The position numbers and the translations under genes are program-made. The notes beneath the pieces were generated by a model. That model was not told the DNA's origin and did no database searches. It worked only from the letters and a program-made list of their open reading frames with translations. From the NCBI RefSeq assembly GCF_031178195.1, contig NZ_JAPSJL010000010.1, forward strand, positions 38,126-102,125: a DNA stretch of 64,000 nt, given 5' to 3'. This DNA comes from Zhihengliuella sp. Its GTDB lineage: Bacteria > Actinomycetota > Actinomycetes > Actinomycetales > Micrococcaceae. Positions 28,371-39,739 of this stretch are shown here, piece by piece; the first letter of the stretch is position 1; each line of letters begins with the position of its first letter.

Positions 28371-28889
28371 CTAGGCGGAAACGGAGCGCAGTGCGCGCTC
28401 CGACATGGATTTGGAACCGCGGCCGATGGCGAGCGTGCCCGACTGGACGATCTCCTTGATCCCGAAGGGCTCCAGCACGGAGAGCAGCGCGTTGAGCTTC
28501 TCGGCGTTGCCGGTGGCCTCGAGGACCAGGGAATCGGTCGCCACGTCGACGACGTTGGCGCGGAAGAGGTCGGCGGCCTGGGTCACCTGCAGCCGGGTCA
28601 CGGCGTCGGCACGGACCTTGACCAGGATGTGGTCGCGCTGCACCGAGGCCTCGGGGACGAGCTCGACGATCTTGAGCACGTTGATGAGCTTGTTGAGCTG
28701 CTTGGTGACCTGCTCCAGCAGGTCGCCCTCGGCGTCGACGACGACGGTCACGCGGCTGATGCCCTCGTGCTCCGTCGGGCCCACGGCGAGTGAGTGGATG
28801 TTGAACGCACGGCGGGCGAAGAGGCCGGCCACGCGGGTCAGGACGCCGGGGACGTCCTGCACGAGCACGGAGAGTGTGTGACGTGCCAT
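28371..28889 (-). CDS. ilvN: Acetolactate synthase small (regulatory) subunit
   Basis: Regulatory subunit that binds valine and activates the catalytic subunit. The 172-residue protein has an N-terminal ACT domain (MARHTLSVLVQDVPGVLTRVAGLFARRAFNIHSLAVGPTEHEGISR) and a C-terminal ALS_ss domain (ADAVTRLQVTQAADLFRANVVDVATDSLVLEATGNAEKLNALLSVLEPFGIKEIVQSG). It is three bases after the ilvB stop. Confidence 0.97.
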   Translation of the reverse strand: MARHTLSVLVQDVPGVLTRVAGLFARRAFNIHSLAVGPTEHEGISRVTVVVDAEGDLLEQVTKQLNKLINVLKIVELVPEASVQRDHILVKVRADAVTRLQVTQAADLFRANVVDVATDSLVLEATGNAEKLNALLSVLEPFGIKEIVQSGTLAIGRGSKSMSERALRSVSA

Positions 28890-28892
28890 GGC

Positions 28893-30773
<1,881 letters not shown>

Positions 30774-30806
30774 GGATTCTTCCTTCTCTTCGATGCAATC
30801 ACGCAT

Positions 30807-30852
30807 AAAAAAACCCCTCTGGCCCGGCAGTTCCTGGGCTTCAGTGGGGGTT
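30807..30852 (-). terminator. ilvB attenuator terminator
   Basis: On the minus strand AACCCC (30852-30847) pairs with GGGGTT (30817-30812), with further CTG/CAG and GCCC/GGGC pairs inside, followed at once by seven T (30813-30807). It is the only classic U-tailed terminator I see in the window. It lies between the leader peptide and ilvB. Confidence 0.85.
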
Positions 30853-30882
30853 CAGCGCGTCACCTGTCCGACCAATCGGCGG

Positions 30883-30930
30883 CTAGGCCACGCGCTCGGT
30901 AACTCGTAGGACGGTGATGATGCTCTGCAT
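30883..30930 (-). CDS. ilvBNC leader peptide
   Basis: Fifteen codons reading MQSIITVLRVTERVA, with Ile-Ile, Val-Leu and Val controls, then TAG, 30 bases before the terminator stem. Ribosome stalling on Ile/Val/Leu codons would favour an alternative fold and readthrough into ilvB, as known for ilv leaders of other bacteria including Corynebacterium. No Shine-Dalgarno sequence precedes the ATG, and the predicted -10 ends only 7 bases before it, so the transcript is probably leaderless. The frame is also open upstream as part of a long antisense frame over ilvD, but only this segment makes sense. Confidence 0.8.
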   Translation of the reverse strand: MQSIITVLRVTERVA

Positions 30931-30937
30931 GCCACTC

Positions 30938-30966
30938 AGTCTTGCCCTGCCAGCAGGGGGTGTCAA
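30938..30966 (-). promoter_or_regulatory. ilvB leader promoter
   Basis: A consensus -35 TTGACA (30966-30961), 17-base spacer, then AAGACT (30943-30938) as -10. The predicted transcription start is at or next to the leader-peptide ATG at 30930. Confidence 0.6.
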
Positions 30967-31022
30967 CGAGCCACACGCCCCGTCTCGTATCGTGGACACG
31001 ACGTCCAAAGGCTGAACAGGCG

Positions 31023-31070
31023 CGACGGCGTCCTCAGCCGCACCGCGGCGGCCGGCGGAGGACGCCGTCG
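31023..31070. terminator. ilvD terminator
   Basis: Perfect 13-bp arms CGACGGCGTCCTC (31023-31035) and complement (31058-31070), 18 bases after the ilvD stop at 31089, upstream of the ilvB promoter. Confidence 0.8.
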
Positions 31071-31088
31071 TACCCTGCCCCTGCGGCG

Positions 31089-32792
31089 TCAGCCGCAGAA
31101 GGCCCCGACGCTCGCGGACTTCACGAGCTTGGTGTACTTGGCCAGCACGCCCGTGGTGAACCGCGCCGGGAGGGGCTCCCAGCCGACCTTGCGGGACTCG
31201 AGCTCGGCCGGCTCGACCAGCAGGTCGAAGGTCCGGGCGGCGATGTCCACGCGGATCCGATCGCCGTCGCGGACGAACGCGATCGGGCCGCCATCGACGG
31301 CCTCGGGGGCGACGTGGCCGATGCACAGGCCCGTGGTGCCCCCGGAGAAGCGGCCGTCCGTGAGCAGGAGGACGTCCTTGCCGAGGCCGGCGCCCTTGAT
31401 CGCGCCGGTGATGGCGAGCATCTCGCGCATGCCCGGGCCGCCCTTGGGGCCCTCGTAGCGGATGACGACGACGTCGCCGGCCTTGATCTCGCCGCGGTCC
31501 AGCGCGTCCAGGGCGCCCTGCTCGCGCTCGAACACGCGGGCGGTCCCCTCGAAGACGTCGGCGTCGAACCCCGCGGACTTCACGACGGCGCCCTCCGGGG
31601 CCATCGAGCCGTGCAGCACGGTGACGCCGCCGGTCTTGTGCATGGGATTGTCGAGTTGTCGCAGGACCTTGCCGTCGAGCGGGCCGGGGGCGATCTCCTC
31701 GAGGTTCTCCGCGATCGTCTTGCCGGTCACCGTGAGGCAGTCGCCGTGCAGCAGACCGGCGTCCAGGAGTGCCTTCATGACCACCGGGACGCCGCCGATC
31801 TTGTCCAGATCGAACATGACGTGCTTGCCGAAGGGCTTCATGTCCGCCAGGTGCGGGACCTTGTCGCCGATGCGGTTGAAGTCCTCGAGGGTCAGCTCCA
31901 CCTCGGCCTCGCGGGCGATGGCCAGCAGGTGCAGGACGGCGTTGGTGGAACCGCCGAACGCCATGGTGACGGCGATGGCGTTCTCGAACGCCTTCTTGGT
32001 CAGGATGTCGCGGGCGCGGATGCCCTGGCGGAGCATCTCGACGACTGCCTCGCCGGAGCGGCGGGCGTACATGTCGCGACGGCGGTCGGCCGAGGGCGGC
32101 GCGGCCGAGCCAGGGAGGGACATGCCGAGCGCCTCGCCGATGGAGGCCATCGTGTTGGCCGTGTACATACCGCCGCAGGCGCCCTCCCCCGGGCAGATCG
32201 CCCGTTCGATCGCGTCGAGGTCCTCGCGGCTCATGGTTCCGGCCGCGCACGCGCCGACGGCCTCGAAGGCGTCGATGAGCGTGACCTCCTTCTCCGTGCC
32301 GTCGGACATCTTGGCGAAGCCGGGCATGATCGTGCCGGCGTAGAGGAACACGGAGGAGAGGTTCAGGCGGGCCGCGGCCATGAGCATGCCCGGCAGCGAC
32401 TTGTCGCAGCCGGCCAGCAGGACGGAGCCGTCGAGGCGCTCGGCCATCATCACCGTCTCCACGGAGTCGGCGATGACCTCGCGGGAGACCAGGGAGAAGT
32501 GCATGCCCTCGTGGCCCATGGAGATGCCGTCGGAGACCGAGATGGTGCCGAACTGCATCGGGTAGCCGCCGCCCGAGTGAACGCCCTCCTTGGCACCCTG
32601 GGCGAGACGGTTGAGCGATAGGTTGCAGGGCGTGATCTCGTTCCACGAGCTCGCGATGCCGATCTGCGGCTTGGAGAAGTCGTCGTCGCCCATGCCGACG
32701 GCGCGGAGCATTCCGCGGGCCGGGGCGGCATGGATGCCATCGGTGACGGCGCGGCTGCGTGGCTTGATATCTACGGTGGAGTCCTGCGTCAT
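31089..32792 (-). CDS. ilvD: Dihydroxy-acid dehydratase
   Basis: Third step of valine/isoleucine synthesis, an Fe-S dehydratase. It has 567 residues from ATG 32792 ([19 protein letters not shown]). Cysteines for the cluster are in [33 protein letters not shown] and [51 protein letters not shown] and [23 protein letters not shown] are the family signatures. It is a separate transcript upstream of the ilvB leader, with its own terminator. Confidence 0.97.
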   Translation of the reverse strand: MTQDSTVDIKPRSRAVTDGIHAAPARGMLRAVGMGDDDFSKPQIGIASSWNEITPCNLSLNRLAQGAKEGVHSGGGYPMQFGTISVSDGISMGHEGMHFSLVSREVIADSVETVMMAERLDGSVLLAGCDKSLPGMLMAAARLNLSSVFLYAGTIMPGFAKMSDGTEKEVTLIDAFEAVGACAAGTMSREDLDAIERAICPGEGACGGMYTANTMASIGEALGMSLPGSAAPPSADRRRDMYARRSGEAVVEMLRQGIRARDILTKKAFENAIAVTMAFGGSTNAVLHLLAIAREAEVELTLEDFNRIGDKVPHLADMKPFGKHVMFDLDKIGGVPVVMKALLDAGLLHGDCLTVTGKTIAENLEEIAPGPLDGKVLRQLDNPMHKTGGVTVLHGSMAPEGAVVKSAGFDADVFEGTARVFEREQGALDALDRGEIKAGDVVVIRYEGPKGGPGMREMLAITGAIKGAGLGKDVLLLTDGRFSGGTTGLCIGHVAPEAVDGGPIAFVRDGDRIRVDIAARTFDLLVEPAELESRKVGWEPLPARFTTGVLAKYTKLVKSASVGAFCG

Positions 32793-32914
32793 AGCCGCGA
32801 TTCTAGGCCTGCCGATTCTGGGCCGACCAACCCGTGACTCCGGCACGTAACGATCCAGTGAATTCTTTCCACAACACCCAGATTTTTGTCAGCGACCCTC
32901 CATAGACTGTTCGC

Positions 32915-33385
32915 ATGGTCACCACCAAAGACCCCGAACTGTGCGATGCGGCGTTGAAGGCGCACCTGCACCAGGCATTCGACCACCAGATCCCCAACTT
33001 CGGCAGCTACAACCTCGTCTACGCCACTGGCAACGCCGGCAGTGGCGGCAGTCTCATCGTCGGTTTCCGGCGCCAGCCGCTCGAGCTGGTGCTCGCCCCG
33101 GTGAGCCCCGCGGACCTCGCCCCCCGCGAGCAGCCGATCTCCGTCAACATGACCAACCTGTCCCATCTGGCCGAGGTGCGTGACGGCGGCTTCGAGGTCG
33201 GCACGTCCACGGGCCGTGTTTTCCGCTTCGAGGTGGTCCCCCAGCCGAGCATCGCCGTGCCGGAGTCCGTCTTCCCCGAGTCCGGCAACGTCCTGCTCGA
33301 CCAGACACTGGACGCGGAGGAGTTCGTGGGCTTCATGGACGAGTTCATGACTGCACTCGAGCTCGTCACGATGCAGCCGCAGTAA
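32915..33385 (+). CDS. Conserved hypothetical protein
   Basis: I do not recognise this 156-residue protein. It is soluble and acidic, with no signal or membrane segment; it begins MVTTKDPELCDAALKAHLHQAFDH and ends in a helix with EEFVGFMDEFMTALELV. The middle alternates short strands (YNLVYATGN, SLIVGFRRQPLELVLAPV, FEVGTSTGRVFRFEVVP), suggesting an alpha+beta fold. A TAGACT -10-like hexamer ends seven bases before the ATG and no Shine-Dalgarno sequence is present, so translation from a leaderless mRNA is likely. It lies between ilvD (divergent) and tRNA-Lys. Confidence 0.75.
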   Translation: MVTTKDPELCDAALKAHLHQAFDHQIPNFGSYNLVYATGNAGSGGSLIVGFRRQPLELVLAPVSPADLAPREQPISVNMTNLSHLAEVRDGGFEVGTSTGRVFRFEVVPQPSIAVPESVFPESGNVLLDQTLDAEEFVGFMDEFMTALELVTMQPQ

Positions 33386-33524
33386 CTCTGCGGACTCGGC
33401 GCCGCCGGTGCCCTGCGGCCCGGCCGCAGCCGTCGATCGCCCCGGTCGGACGAAGCCCCGGCGGGCCTAGTGAGACCCGGAAGACCGCCCCGATGTGAAC
33501 TCCGCCTCAGTCGGCCCGTTCGAG

Positions 33525-33553
33525 TTGCAGCCCCCCGTGGGGGTGTGTATTGT
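33525..33553 (+). promoter_or_regulatory. tRNA-Lys promoter
   Basis: TTGCAG (33525-33530), exactly 17 bases, TATTGT (33548-33553), 57 bases before the tRNA 5' end. Confidence 0.5.
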
Positions 33554-33609
33554 TATTTCTCGTTGCGAACGCGACGGGCGCCGAAAAGGGCCCGAAACAG
33601 CAGCAAGAT

Positions 33610-33682
<73 letters not shown>

Positions 33683-33691
33683 CTGGATATC

Positions 33692-33721
33692 GAAGGCCTC
33701 CCATTCCGGTGGGGGGCCTTC
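33692..33721 (+). terminator. Terminator after tRNA-Lys
   Basis: Arms GAAGGCCTCCC (33692-33702) and GGGGGGCCTTC (33711-33721), one G·T pair, 8-base loop, 10 bases after the tRNA. Confidence 0.8.
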
Positions 33722-33801
33722 TGCGTCTGATTCGATTCGCGCACGCCCCGGTCTGACGCAGCCCTCAGCGGGCCGGCTTCGCCTGACGCAGCGCGATCCG
33801 C

Positions 33802-34059
33802 TCAGGGAGTTGTTGCGAGACTCTCGACGTCGCGCCGGAGTTCGTCGAGGACCCTGTGCGACTGGGCGTGATCTGCCGGGGTCTGCTCCGAGAGGGCGCC
33901 GATCCACGCGAGGAGCTCCTCCAGCGTGGCCGCCCCGGCCATGAAGAGACCCAGCCGGTCAGCGGCCTCGCCCATAATGGCGCACGGCCGTGGCAGCAGT
34001 GTCAGCGCGCGGTTCATCCATCCGTCACGCAGGTATTCGGCATGCGTCAGCGCATCCAT
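33802..34059 (-). CDS. Small hypothetical protein
   Basis: An 85-residue frame from ATG 34059 (MDALTHAEYLRDGWMNRALTLLPRPC) of unknown family. It is mostly helical (ATLEELLAWIGALSEQT, VLDELRRDVESLATT) with no signal peptide. Support for it as a gene: a GGGGGGAC stretch sits just upstream of the ATG, and a good -10 (TATACT, 34096-34091 on the minus strand) lies ~30 bases before the start. The frame stays open further upstream but without coding character. Confidence 0.5.
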   Translation of the reverse strand: MDALTHAEYLRDGWMNRALTLLPRPCAIMGEAADRLGLFMAGAATLEELLAWIGALSEQTPADHAQSHRVLDELRRDVESLATTP

Positions 34060-34352
34060 TGTCGTCCCCCCAGAAGTACTTGAAGCGCCAAGTATATGCG
34101 TGCCTCCCCCGCGGCGGCGTTGGCGCACCTCGGCTGCCCCGTGCGCCGACGGGCTCCGCGTCTGCGATGTGTACTACCCTGCTAGCTGCTGGTGCGCCGC
34201 ATCGCACGGCCGGGCCCACGAAGTCGACGGGCCTCCGGCCCGACGGCACGGCATACAGCGCACCCCGGGTCGGCCCGAACCGCTGGCCTCGTCCACCGCC
34301 CTGCCGCCCCGGCGATGCGGAGGAGCACGACTCGAACCCACAGGAGGACCAC

Positions 34353-34826
34353 ATGGCCGAACGACTCGCCCCCGGCGCCACCGCGCCCGCCTTCGCCCTG
34401 CCGGACGCCGACGGTAACGACGTCTCGCTCGCGGACTACGCCGGGCATCGGGTGATCGTGTACTTCTACCCGGCGGCGTCCACGCCCGGCTGCACCAAGC
34501 AGGCGTGCGACTTCCGGGACAGCCTCGCCTCCCTGACATCGGCCGGATACCGGGTGCTGGGCATCTCGCCGGACTCCCCCGCCAAGCTGAAGAAGTTCGT
34601 CGAGAAGGAGGGACTGACGTTCCCGCTCCTCTCCGACGAGGACCACCGGACCGCGGAGGCCTACGGCGCCTGGGGTGAGAAGAAGAACTACGGGCGCGTC
34701 TACGAGGGCCTGATCCGCTCGACCATCGTGGTCGGCGAGGACGGCACCGTCCAGGTCGCCCAGTACAACGTGCGTGCCACCGGCCACGTCGCCAAACTGC
34801 GCCGGGATCTCGGCCTGGACGCCTGA
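34353..34826 (+). CDS. bcp: Thioredoxin-dependent peroxiredoxin, BCP/PrxQ type
   Basis: Reduces hydroperoxides in the cytoplasm using thioredoxin. It has 157 residues from ATG 34353 behind an AGGAGG site. Peroxidatic Cys lies in FYPAASTPGCTKQACDFRD, with the resolving Cys five residues on (C-x4-C, the alpha-type BCP). The fold elements PAFALPDADGNDVSLADYAG, VLGISPDSPAKLKKFVEKEGLTFPLLSDED and STIVVGEDGTV follow. Monocistronic, upstream of tRNA-Leu. Confidence 0.95.
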   Translation: MAERLAPGATAPAFALPDADGNDVSLADYAGHRVIVYFYPAASTPGCTKQACDFRDSLASLTSAGYRVLGISPDSPAKLKKFVEKEGLTFPLLSDEDHRTAEAYGAWGEKKNYGRVYEGLIRSTIVVGEDGTVQVAQYNVRATGHVAKLRRDLGLDA

Positions 34827-34913
34827 CCGGAGTTCGTCCAGCCTTTCCGGGCACGCGGTACCCGTCCGGTAGACTGGTCCGGTCCGCCGCACGCCCAGGC
34901 GACGGCGGGACCC

Positions 34914-34995
34914 GCGAGCGTGGCGAAATTGGCAGACGCGCTGGATTTAGGTTCCAGTGTCTTCGGACGTGGGGGTTCAAGTCCCCCCGCTCGCA
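34914..34995 (+). tRNA. tRNA-Leu (anticodon TAG)
   Basis: Class II tRNA of 82 bases: acceptor GCGAGCG (34914-34920) with CGCTCGC (34988-34994), anticodon loop TTTAGGT giving TAG, a short variable arm (GTGTCTTCGGACGT region), T-arm GGGGG-TTCAAGT-CCCCC, discriminator A. CCA is not encoded. A TAGACT -10-like element is at 34870-34875. Confidence 0.96.
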
Positions 34996-35115
34996 CCCTT
35001 CGGGACCGGTCGGCCTCCGCCTGCCGGCACCCTCGAACCGCACGGCATCTGCACGCCCCCGCGCCCTGCCGCCCCGAGGCGGCGGTTCCGCAGGCGCGCG
35101 AAGGAGACCAACCCC

Positions 35116-36849
35116 ATGGCACGAACGTCCACCGGTGCCGGCCCCGGGCCCACACGTCGCTCAGTCCTCGGCTGGGGTCTCGGCCTGGGCGCCACGGGCG
35201 TGGCCGCCCTCACCGGCTGCACCCCGGCGGCCGAGCCGGCTCGCCCGACGGCCGGGCCCGCCTCCGCCGGTCCCGTCACCTTCCGCGTCGGCACCCCGGC
35301 CGGCCCTGCGTCCCTTGACCCCGCGGTGGTCGCGGACGCGGAGTCGCACCGGGTGACCCGGCAGCTGTTCGAGGGCCTCGTCGGCGTCGATCCCGACTCG
35401 GGCGCCCCGGCCCCGGCCCTGGCCGAAGCGTGGGAGGTCTCCGACGACGGCCTGACCTACACGTTCACCCTCCGCGACGGCGTCAGGTTCCACGACGGCA
35501 CCGAGCTCACGGGCGACGTCGTGGTCCACAACTTCGAGCGCTGGGCCGGCGGGGAGGCCCCGGGCGACGGGGCATTCGTCGCGTTCGACACGATCTTCCA
35601 CCACCAGAACGCCGCCGTCCCGGCCGTGGACGAGCGCGTCGAGGACCCGGGCACGCCGACGATGGGCGAACTGACCGAGGCCGCACTGGACCGCATCCCC
35701 GAGCCGCCGCAGGCGATCCTCGACGGTGCCAGCTACTACAAGTCCTGCACGGCCCCCGACCGGCTGACCGTGGTGCTGGAGCTCAACGCCCCTCTGACCG
35801 GGCTGATCCAGGCGCTCACCGTCCCGGGGCTCGCGCTCGCCGCGCCGTCGTCGACCGCCGAGGCCCCCGTGGGCACCGGACCGTACCGCTTCGCCGGGCT
35901 GGACGAGGAGACGACGGTCCTCGAGCGTTTCGCGGACCACTGGCGGGCGGAGGAGTTCCCGGACGCCGTCGACCGGGTGGAGTTGCGCGTCCTGCGCGAT
36001 GCACCCTCGCGCCTGCGCAGCCTCAGCCGCGGCGACGTCCACGGCTACGACACCGTGACCGCGCACGAGATGCGCGACCTGGTGCGCGCAGGACAGCAGA
36101 TCGTCCAGCGCGACCCGTTCTCCGTCCTCTACCTGGGCATGAACCAGGTCTCCGGCCCGCTGCGCTCCCTCGACGTCCGCCGCGCGGCGGCGCATTCCAT
36201 CCAGCACTCCGACGCCTGGCAGCGGCTCTTCATCGCCGGGACCGAGCAGGCCCGCTCGTTCCTGCCGCCGAGTCTGGGCGTCGAGGCCCCGGAGACTTAC
36301 TACGGCTACGACCCGACGACGGCGACCGCCTTCCTCGAGACGGCCGGGTACGACGGGGAGCCGATCCCCTTCCTGTACCCGCTGGACGTCAGCCGGGGCT
36401 ACCTGCCGTTGCCCGAGCTCGTCTATGCGGAGCTCAGCGCCCAGCTCACGGCGGTCGGCTTCGTCCTGGAACCGGTGCCGATCCGCTGGGAGGACGGCTA
36501 CATCGACGCCGTGCTCAGTGGCGAGCACGCGGGGTTCCACCTGCTCGGGTGGAACGGCTCCTACCGGGATCCGGACCACTTCCTCAGCTCCCTGTTCGGC
36601 CTCTCGAGCCGGCAGTTCGGCTACGACTCGACCGCCCTGAAGACCCATCTGGCCGCCGCCCGGTCCATGCCCGAGGGCCCCGAGCGGGCCGCCGCCTACC
36701 AGGCGATCAGCGACCTGCTGGCGCGGGACCTGCCCGCGCAGCCGCTCTCCTTCCCCATCTCGGCGCTCGCGATGTCGACCGCCGTCGTGAACTATCCCTC
36801 CAGTCCCGTCCTGGACGAGGTCTACGACCGTGTGAGGCTCGACGCATAG
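35116..36849 (+). CDS. Peptide/nickel-type ABC substrate-binding lipoprotein (SBP family 5)
   Basis: Extracellular solute-binding protein of the DppA/OppA class, 577 residues from ATG 35116 with AAGGAG upstream. The N-terminus has a TRRSVLGWGLGLGATGVAALTGC signal with lipobox Cys35 and twin arginine, so it is lipid-anchored and possibly Tat-exported. Family motifs: RVGTPAGPASLDPAVVADAESHRVTRQLFEGLV, TYTFTLRDGVRFHDGTELTGDVVVHNFERW, GTGPYRFAGLD, and SVLYLGMNQVSGPLRSLDVRRAAAHSIQ. No permease or ATPase gene is adjacent, so it is an orphan that must work with transporter subunits encoded elsewhere. The ligand is unknown; family 5 binds oligopeptides, nickel complexes or oligosaccharides. Confidence 0.92.
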   Translation: MARTSTGAGPGPTRRSVLGWGLGLGATGVAALTGCTPAAEPARPTAGPASAGPVTFRVGTPAGPASLDPAVVADAESHRVTRQLFEGLVGVDPDSGAPAPALAEAWEVSDDGLTYTFTLRDGVRFHDGTELTGDVVVHNFERWAGGEAPGDGAFVAFDTIFHHQNAAVPAVDERVEDPGTPTMGELTEAALDRIPEPPQAILDGASYYKSCTAPDRLTVVLELNAPLTGLIQALTVPGLALAAPSSTAEAPVGTGPYRFAGLDEETTVLERFADHWRAEEFPDAVDRVELRVLRDAPSRLRSLSRGDVHGYDTVTAHEMRDLVRAGQQIVQRDPFSVLYLGMNQVSGPLRSLDVRRAAAHSIQHSDAWQRLFIAGTEQARSFLPPSLGVEAPETYYGYDPTTATAFLETAGYDGEPIPFLYPLDVSRGYLPLPELVYAELSAQLTAVGFVLEPVPIRWEDGYIDAVLSGEHAGFHLLGWNGSYRDPDHFLSSLFGLSSRQFGYDSTALKTHLAAARSMPEGPERAAAYQAISDLLARDLPAQPLSFPISALAMSTAVVNYPSSPVLDEVYDRVRLDA

Positions 36850-36938
36850 CCCCGTGGCGGGCCCCGATGGATTTCCGCGGCCTCAGACCAGCGCGCTAAC
36901 CTGAGTGCCGAACCTTGATTTTTCGATGGAGATGATCC

Positions 36939-38420
36939 GTGCCCGCCTCACCTGGAAACCACCACATTGATGTCGCGCTGATCGGCGGCGGAATCATGTC
37001 CGCGACGCTCGGGGCGTTCATCAAGCAGCTCGAGCCGGACTGGAGCGTGAGCCTGTTCGAGAACCTGGACGAGGCGGGACTCGAGTCCTCCGACCCATGG
37101 AACAACGCCGGCACCGGCCACTCCGCCCTCTGCGAGTTGAACTACAGCCCCGCCGCGGCGGACGGGAGCGTGGATCCCGCCAAGGCCATCAAGATCAACG
37201 AGCAGTTCCAGGTCTCCCGCCAGTTCTACGCGTTCATGGTAGAGCAGGGTCTGATCGGCGAGCCGCAGAGCTTCATCAACCCGCTGCCGCACATGAGCTT
37301 CGTCATCGGCGACGACCATGCGGACTACCTGCGGACCCGTTACGAGGCGCTGCGCGGTCAGCCGCTCTTCGAACGGATCGAGCACACCGAGGACCTCGCG
37401 ACCATCCGCGAGTGGGCACCGCTCGTGGCCGAGGGCCGCGACGAGTCCCAGCGCGTCGCAGCCTCCCGGGTCGCCTCGGGGACGGACGTCGACTTCGGTG
37501 CGCTGACCCGCCAGCTGACCACCCATCTCGGTCAGAGCGGCGTGGACCTCAACTTCGGCCACCGGGTGACCGGCCTGGACCGCGACGGCTCCGGATGGAA
37601 GATCTCGGTCAGGAACAACGCGACGGGCGAGAAACGGTCGGTCACGGCGAAGTTCGTCTTCGTCGGCGCCGGCGGTGGCGCGCTGCGCCTCCTGCAGTCC
37701 GCCGGCATCCCCGAGATCAAGGGCTTCGGCGGATTCCCCGTCTCCGGCCAGTTCCTGCGCAACACCAGCGAGGCGACGATCGAGCGGCACCACGCCAAGG
37801 TGTACGGGCAGGCGTCCGTGGGCGCCCCGCCGATGTCGGTGCCCCACCTGGACACCCGTTTCGTCAACGGCAAGCGGTCGCTGATGTTCGGGCCGTACGC
37901 GGGGTTCTCCACCAACTTCCTCAAGACCGGTTCCTACCTGGACCTGCCGCTGTCCATCCGCCCGCACAACATCGTCCCAATGCTGGCGGTCGCCAAGGAC
38001 AACATGGACCTCACCAAGTACCTGGTCTCGGAGGTCCTCAAGTCGCGCGGCAAGAAGGACGAGGCCCTGCGCGAGTACTACCCCGAGGCGGTCTCCGACG
38101 AGTGGGAGCTCATCTCCGCCGGCCAGCGCGTACAGGTCATCAAGAAGGACCCGAAGAAGGCGGGCGTGCTCCAGTTCGGCACCGAGGTCATCACCAGCGC
38201 CGACGGGAGCATCTCCGGACTGCTCGGCGCCTCCCCCGGTGCGTCGACGGCTGCTCCGATCATGATCGACCTCCTCCGCCGCTGCTTCCCGCAGCGGTTC
38301 GCCGGCTGGGAGTCCAGGCTCACCGAGATCATCCCGAGCTTCGGCCGCAAGCTCAACGAGAACCCGGACCTCCTCGCCGAGGTCACGGAATCCACCGACC
38401 GGGTGCTCCAGCTCGGCTGA
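36939..38420 (+). CDS. mqo: Malate:quinone oxidoreductase
   Basis: Membrane-associated FAD enzyme that oxidises malate to oxaloacetate and passes electrons to menaquinone, in place of or beside malate dehydrogenase. It has 493 residues from GTG 36939 ([25 protein letters not shown]), behind GGAG. The FAD fingerprint [10 protein letters not shown], the family signature [22 protein letters not shown], and [27 protein letters not shown] and [14 protein letters not shown] are all clear. Monocistronic, followed by a hairpin at 38429-38469. Confidence 0.97.
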   Translation: MPASPGNHHIDVALIGGGIMSATLGAFIKQLEPDWSVSLFENLDEAGLESSDPWNNAGTGHSALCELNYSPAAADGSVDPAKAIKINEQFQVSRQFYAFMVEQGLIGEPQSFINPLPHMSFVIGDDHADYLRTRYEALRGQPLFERIEHTEDLATIREWAPLVAEGRDESQRVAASRVASGTDVDFGALTRQLTTHLGQSGVDLNFGHRVTGLDRDGSGWKISVRNNATGEKRSVTAKFVFVGAGGGALRLLQSAGIPEIKGFGGFPVSGQFLRNTSEATIERHHAKVYGQASVGAPPMSVPHLDTRFVNGKRSLMFGPYAGFSTNFLKTGSYLDLPLSIRPHNIVPMLAVAKDNMDLTKYLVSEVLKSRGKKDEALREYYPEAVSDEWELISAGQRVQVIKKDPKKAGVLQFGTEVITSADGSISGLLGASPGASTAAPIMIDLLRRCFPQRFAGWESRLTEIIPSFGRKLNENPDLLAEVTESTDRVLQLG

Positions 38421-38428
38421 TCACTTCC

Positions 38429-38469
38429 ACGGCGCTCCCCCGGCCTCGCCACGGCCGCGGGAGCGCCGT
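38429..38469 (+). terminator. mqo terminator
   Basis: Arms ACGGCGCTCCC (38429-38439) and complement (38459-38469) with additional pairing in the loop, eight bases after the mqo stop. Confidence 0.8.
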
Positions 38470-38513
38470 CGTCGTACCTGGGCCGACGGTCTCCGACCGG
38501 TGCGCACCGGTTC

Positions 38514-38533
38514 TTATATGCAAATGCATATAA
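38514..38533. promoter_or_regulatory. MarR-type operator palindrome
   Basis: Perfect 9-bp arms TTATATGCA and TGCATATAA around AA, a 20-bp AT-rich palindrome in a GC-rich region, 42 bases before the oxidoreductase ATG. Size and symmetry fit a MarR dimer, and a marR gene ends the operon. It overlaps a TATAAA that could be the -10. Confidence 0.75.
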
Positions 38534-38575
38534 ATGGGGTAGAGTGGCCATGCCAACGACCACCAAGGAGCAGGC

Positions 38576-39739
38576 ATGCAGATCGGCATCTTCAGCGTCA
38601 GCGACATCACCACCGACCCGACCAACGGGACCACGCCCACCGAGCACGAGCGCATCAAGGCGTGGGTCGCGATCGCGAAGAAGGTCGAGGAGATCGGGAT
38701 GGACGTCTTCGCGGTGGGCGAGCACCACAACCGACCGTTCTTCTCCTCCTCGCCCACCACCACGCTGGCCCACCTCGCCGCCCAGACCGAGCGGATCATC
38801 CTCTCGACGGCGACCACACTGATCACGACCAATGACCCGGTGAAGATCGCCGAGGACTTCTCGATGCTCCAGCACCTCTCCGACGGCCGGGTCGACCTGG
38901 TCCTGGGCCGGGGGAACACCGCGCCGGTCTACCCGTGGTTCGGGAAGAACATCCAGGACTCCGTGGAGCTGACGGTGGAGAACGTGCACCTGCTGCACCG
39001 GCTCTGGAACGAGGACTCGGTCACATGGCAGGGCAAGTTCCGCACGCCGCTGCAGAACTTCACCTCCACGCCGCGACCGCTGGACGACGTCGCGCCGTTC
39101 GTCTGGCACGGCTCGATCCGCACGCCCCAAGTCGCCGAGATCGCCGCGTACTACGGCGACGGCTTCTTCGCCAACAACATCTTCTGGCCCAAGGAGCACT
39201 ACCAGCAGCTCATCGGTCTCTACCGCGAGCGGTTTGAGCACTACGGGCACGGCCGCGCCGACCAGGCCTTCGTGGGCCTCGGCGGCCAGTTCTACATGGC
39301 CCGGAACTCGCAGGACGCGGTCCGGGAGTTCCGTCCGTACTTCGACAACGCGCCCGTCTACGGGCACGGCCCGTCGCTGGAGGACTTCACGGCGCAGACG
39401 CCGCTGACCGTCGGCAGCCCGCAGGAGGTCATCGAGAAGACGCTCAGCTTCCAGGAGTACTTCGGCGACTACCACCGGCAGCTGTTCCTGGTGGACCACG
39501 CCGGCCTGCCGCTGAAGACGGTGCTGAACCAGCTGGACCTGTTCGGGGAGTACGTTCTGCCGGAGTTGCGTGCGGAGTACGCCAAGCGCAAGCCGGCGGA
39601 CCACCCCGACTCCCCGACCCACGAGACGCTGATGGCCGCCAAGGCCGCCGGGATCAAGCCGGCGATGGCCAAGGCGGCACCGGAGGGCGCGCCGACGGAC
39701 GCCGCACCCGCCGCAGCCCGGAGTGAGCACAGTGCCTGA
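38576..39739 (+). CDS. Luciferase-like (LLM class) flavin-dependent oxidoreductase
   Basis: Bacterial-luciferase-fold monooxygenase or reductase using FMN or F420; substrate unknown. It has 387 residues from ATG 38576 behind AAGGAG. Motifs: MQIGIFSVSDITTDPTNGTTPTEHERIKAW, DVFAVGEHHNRPFFSSSPTTTLAHLAAQTERIILSTATTLITTNDPVKIAEDFSMLQHLSDGRVDLVLGRGN (flavin-binding core), and VWHGSIRTPQVAEIAAYYGDGFF. The last ~40 residues are Ala/Pro-rich and probably disordered. It is co-transcribed with, and overlaps, the marR gene, and both are likely repressed at the 38514-38533 palindrome. Confidence 0.92.
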   Translation: MQIGIFSVSDITTDPTNGTTPTEHERIKAWVAIAKKVEEIGMDVFAVGEHHNRPFFSSSPTTTLAHLAAQTERIILSTATTLITTNDPVKIAEDFSMLQHLSDGRVDLVLGRGNTAPVYPWFGKNIQDSVELTVENVHLLHRLWNEDSVTWQGKFRTPLQNFTSTPRPLDDVAPFVWHGSIRTPQVAEIAAYYGDGFFANNIFWPKEHYQQLIGLYRERFEHYGHGRADQAFVGLGGQFYMARNSQDAVREFRPYFDNAPVYGHGPSLEDFTAQTPLTVGSPQEVIEKTLSFQEYFGDYHRQLFLVDHAGLPLKTVLNQLDLFGEYVLPELRAEYAKRKPADHPDSPTHETLMAAKAAGIKPAMAKAAPEGAPTDAAPAAARSEHSA

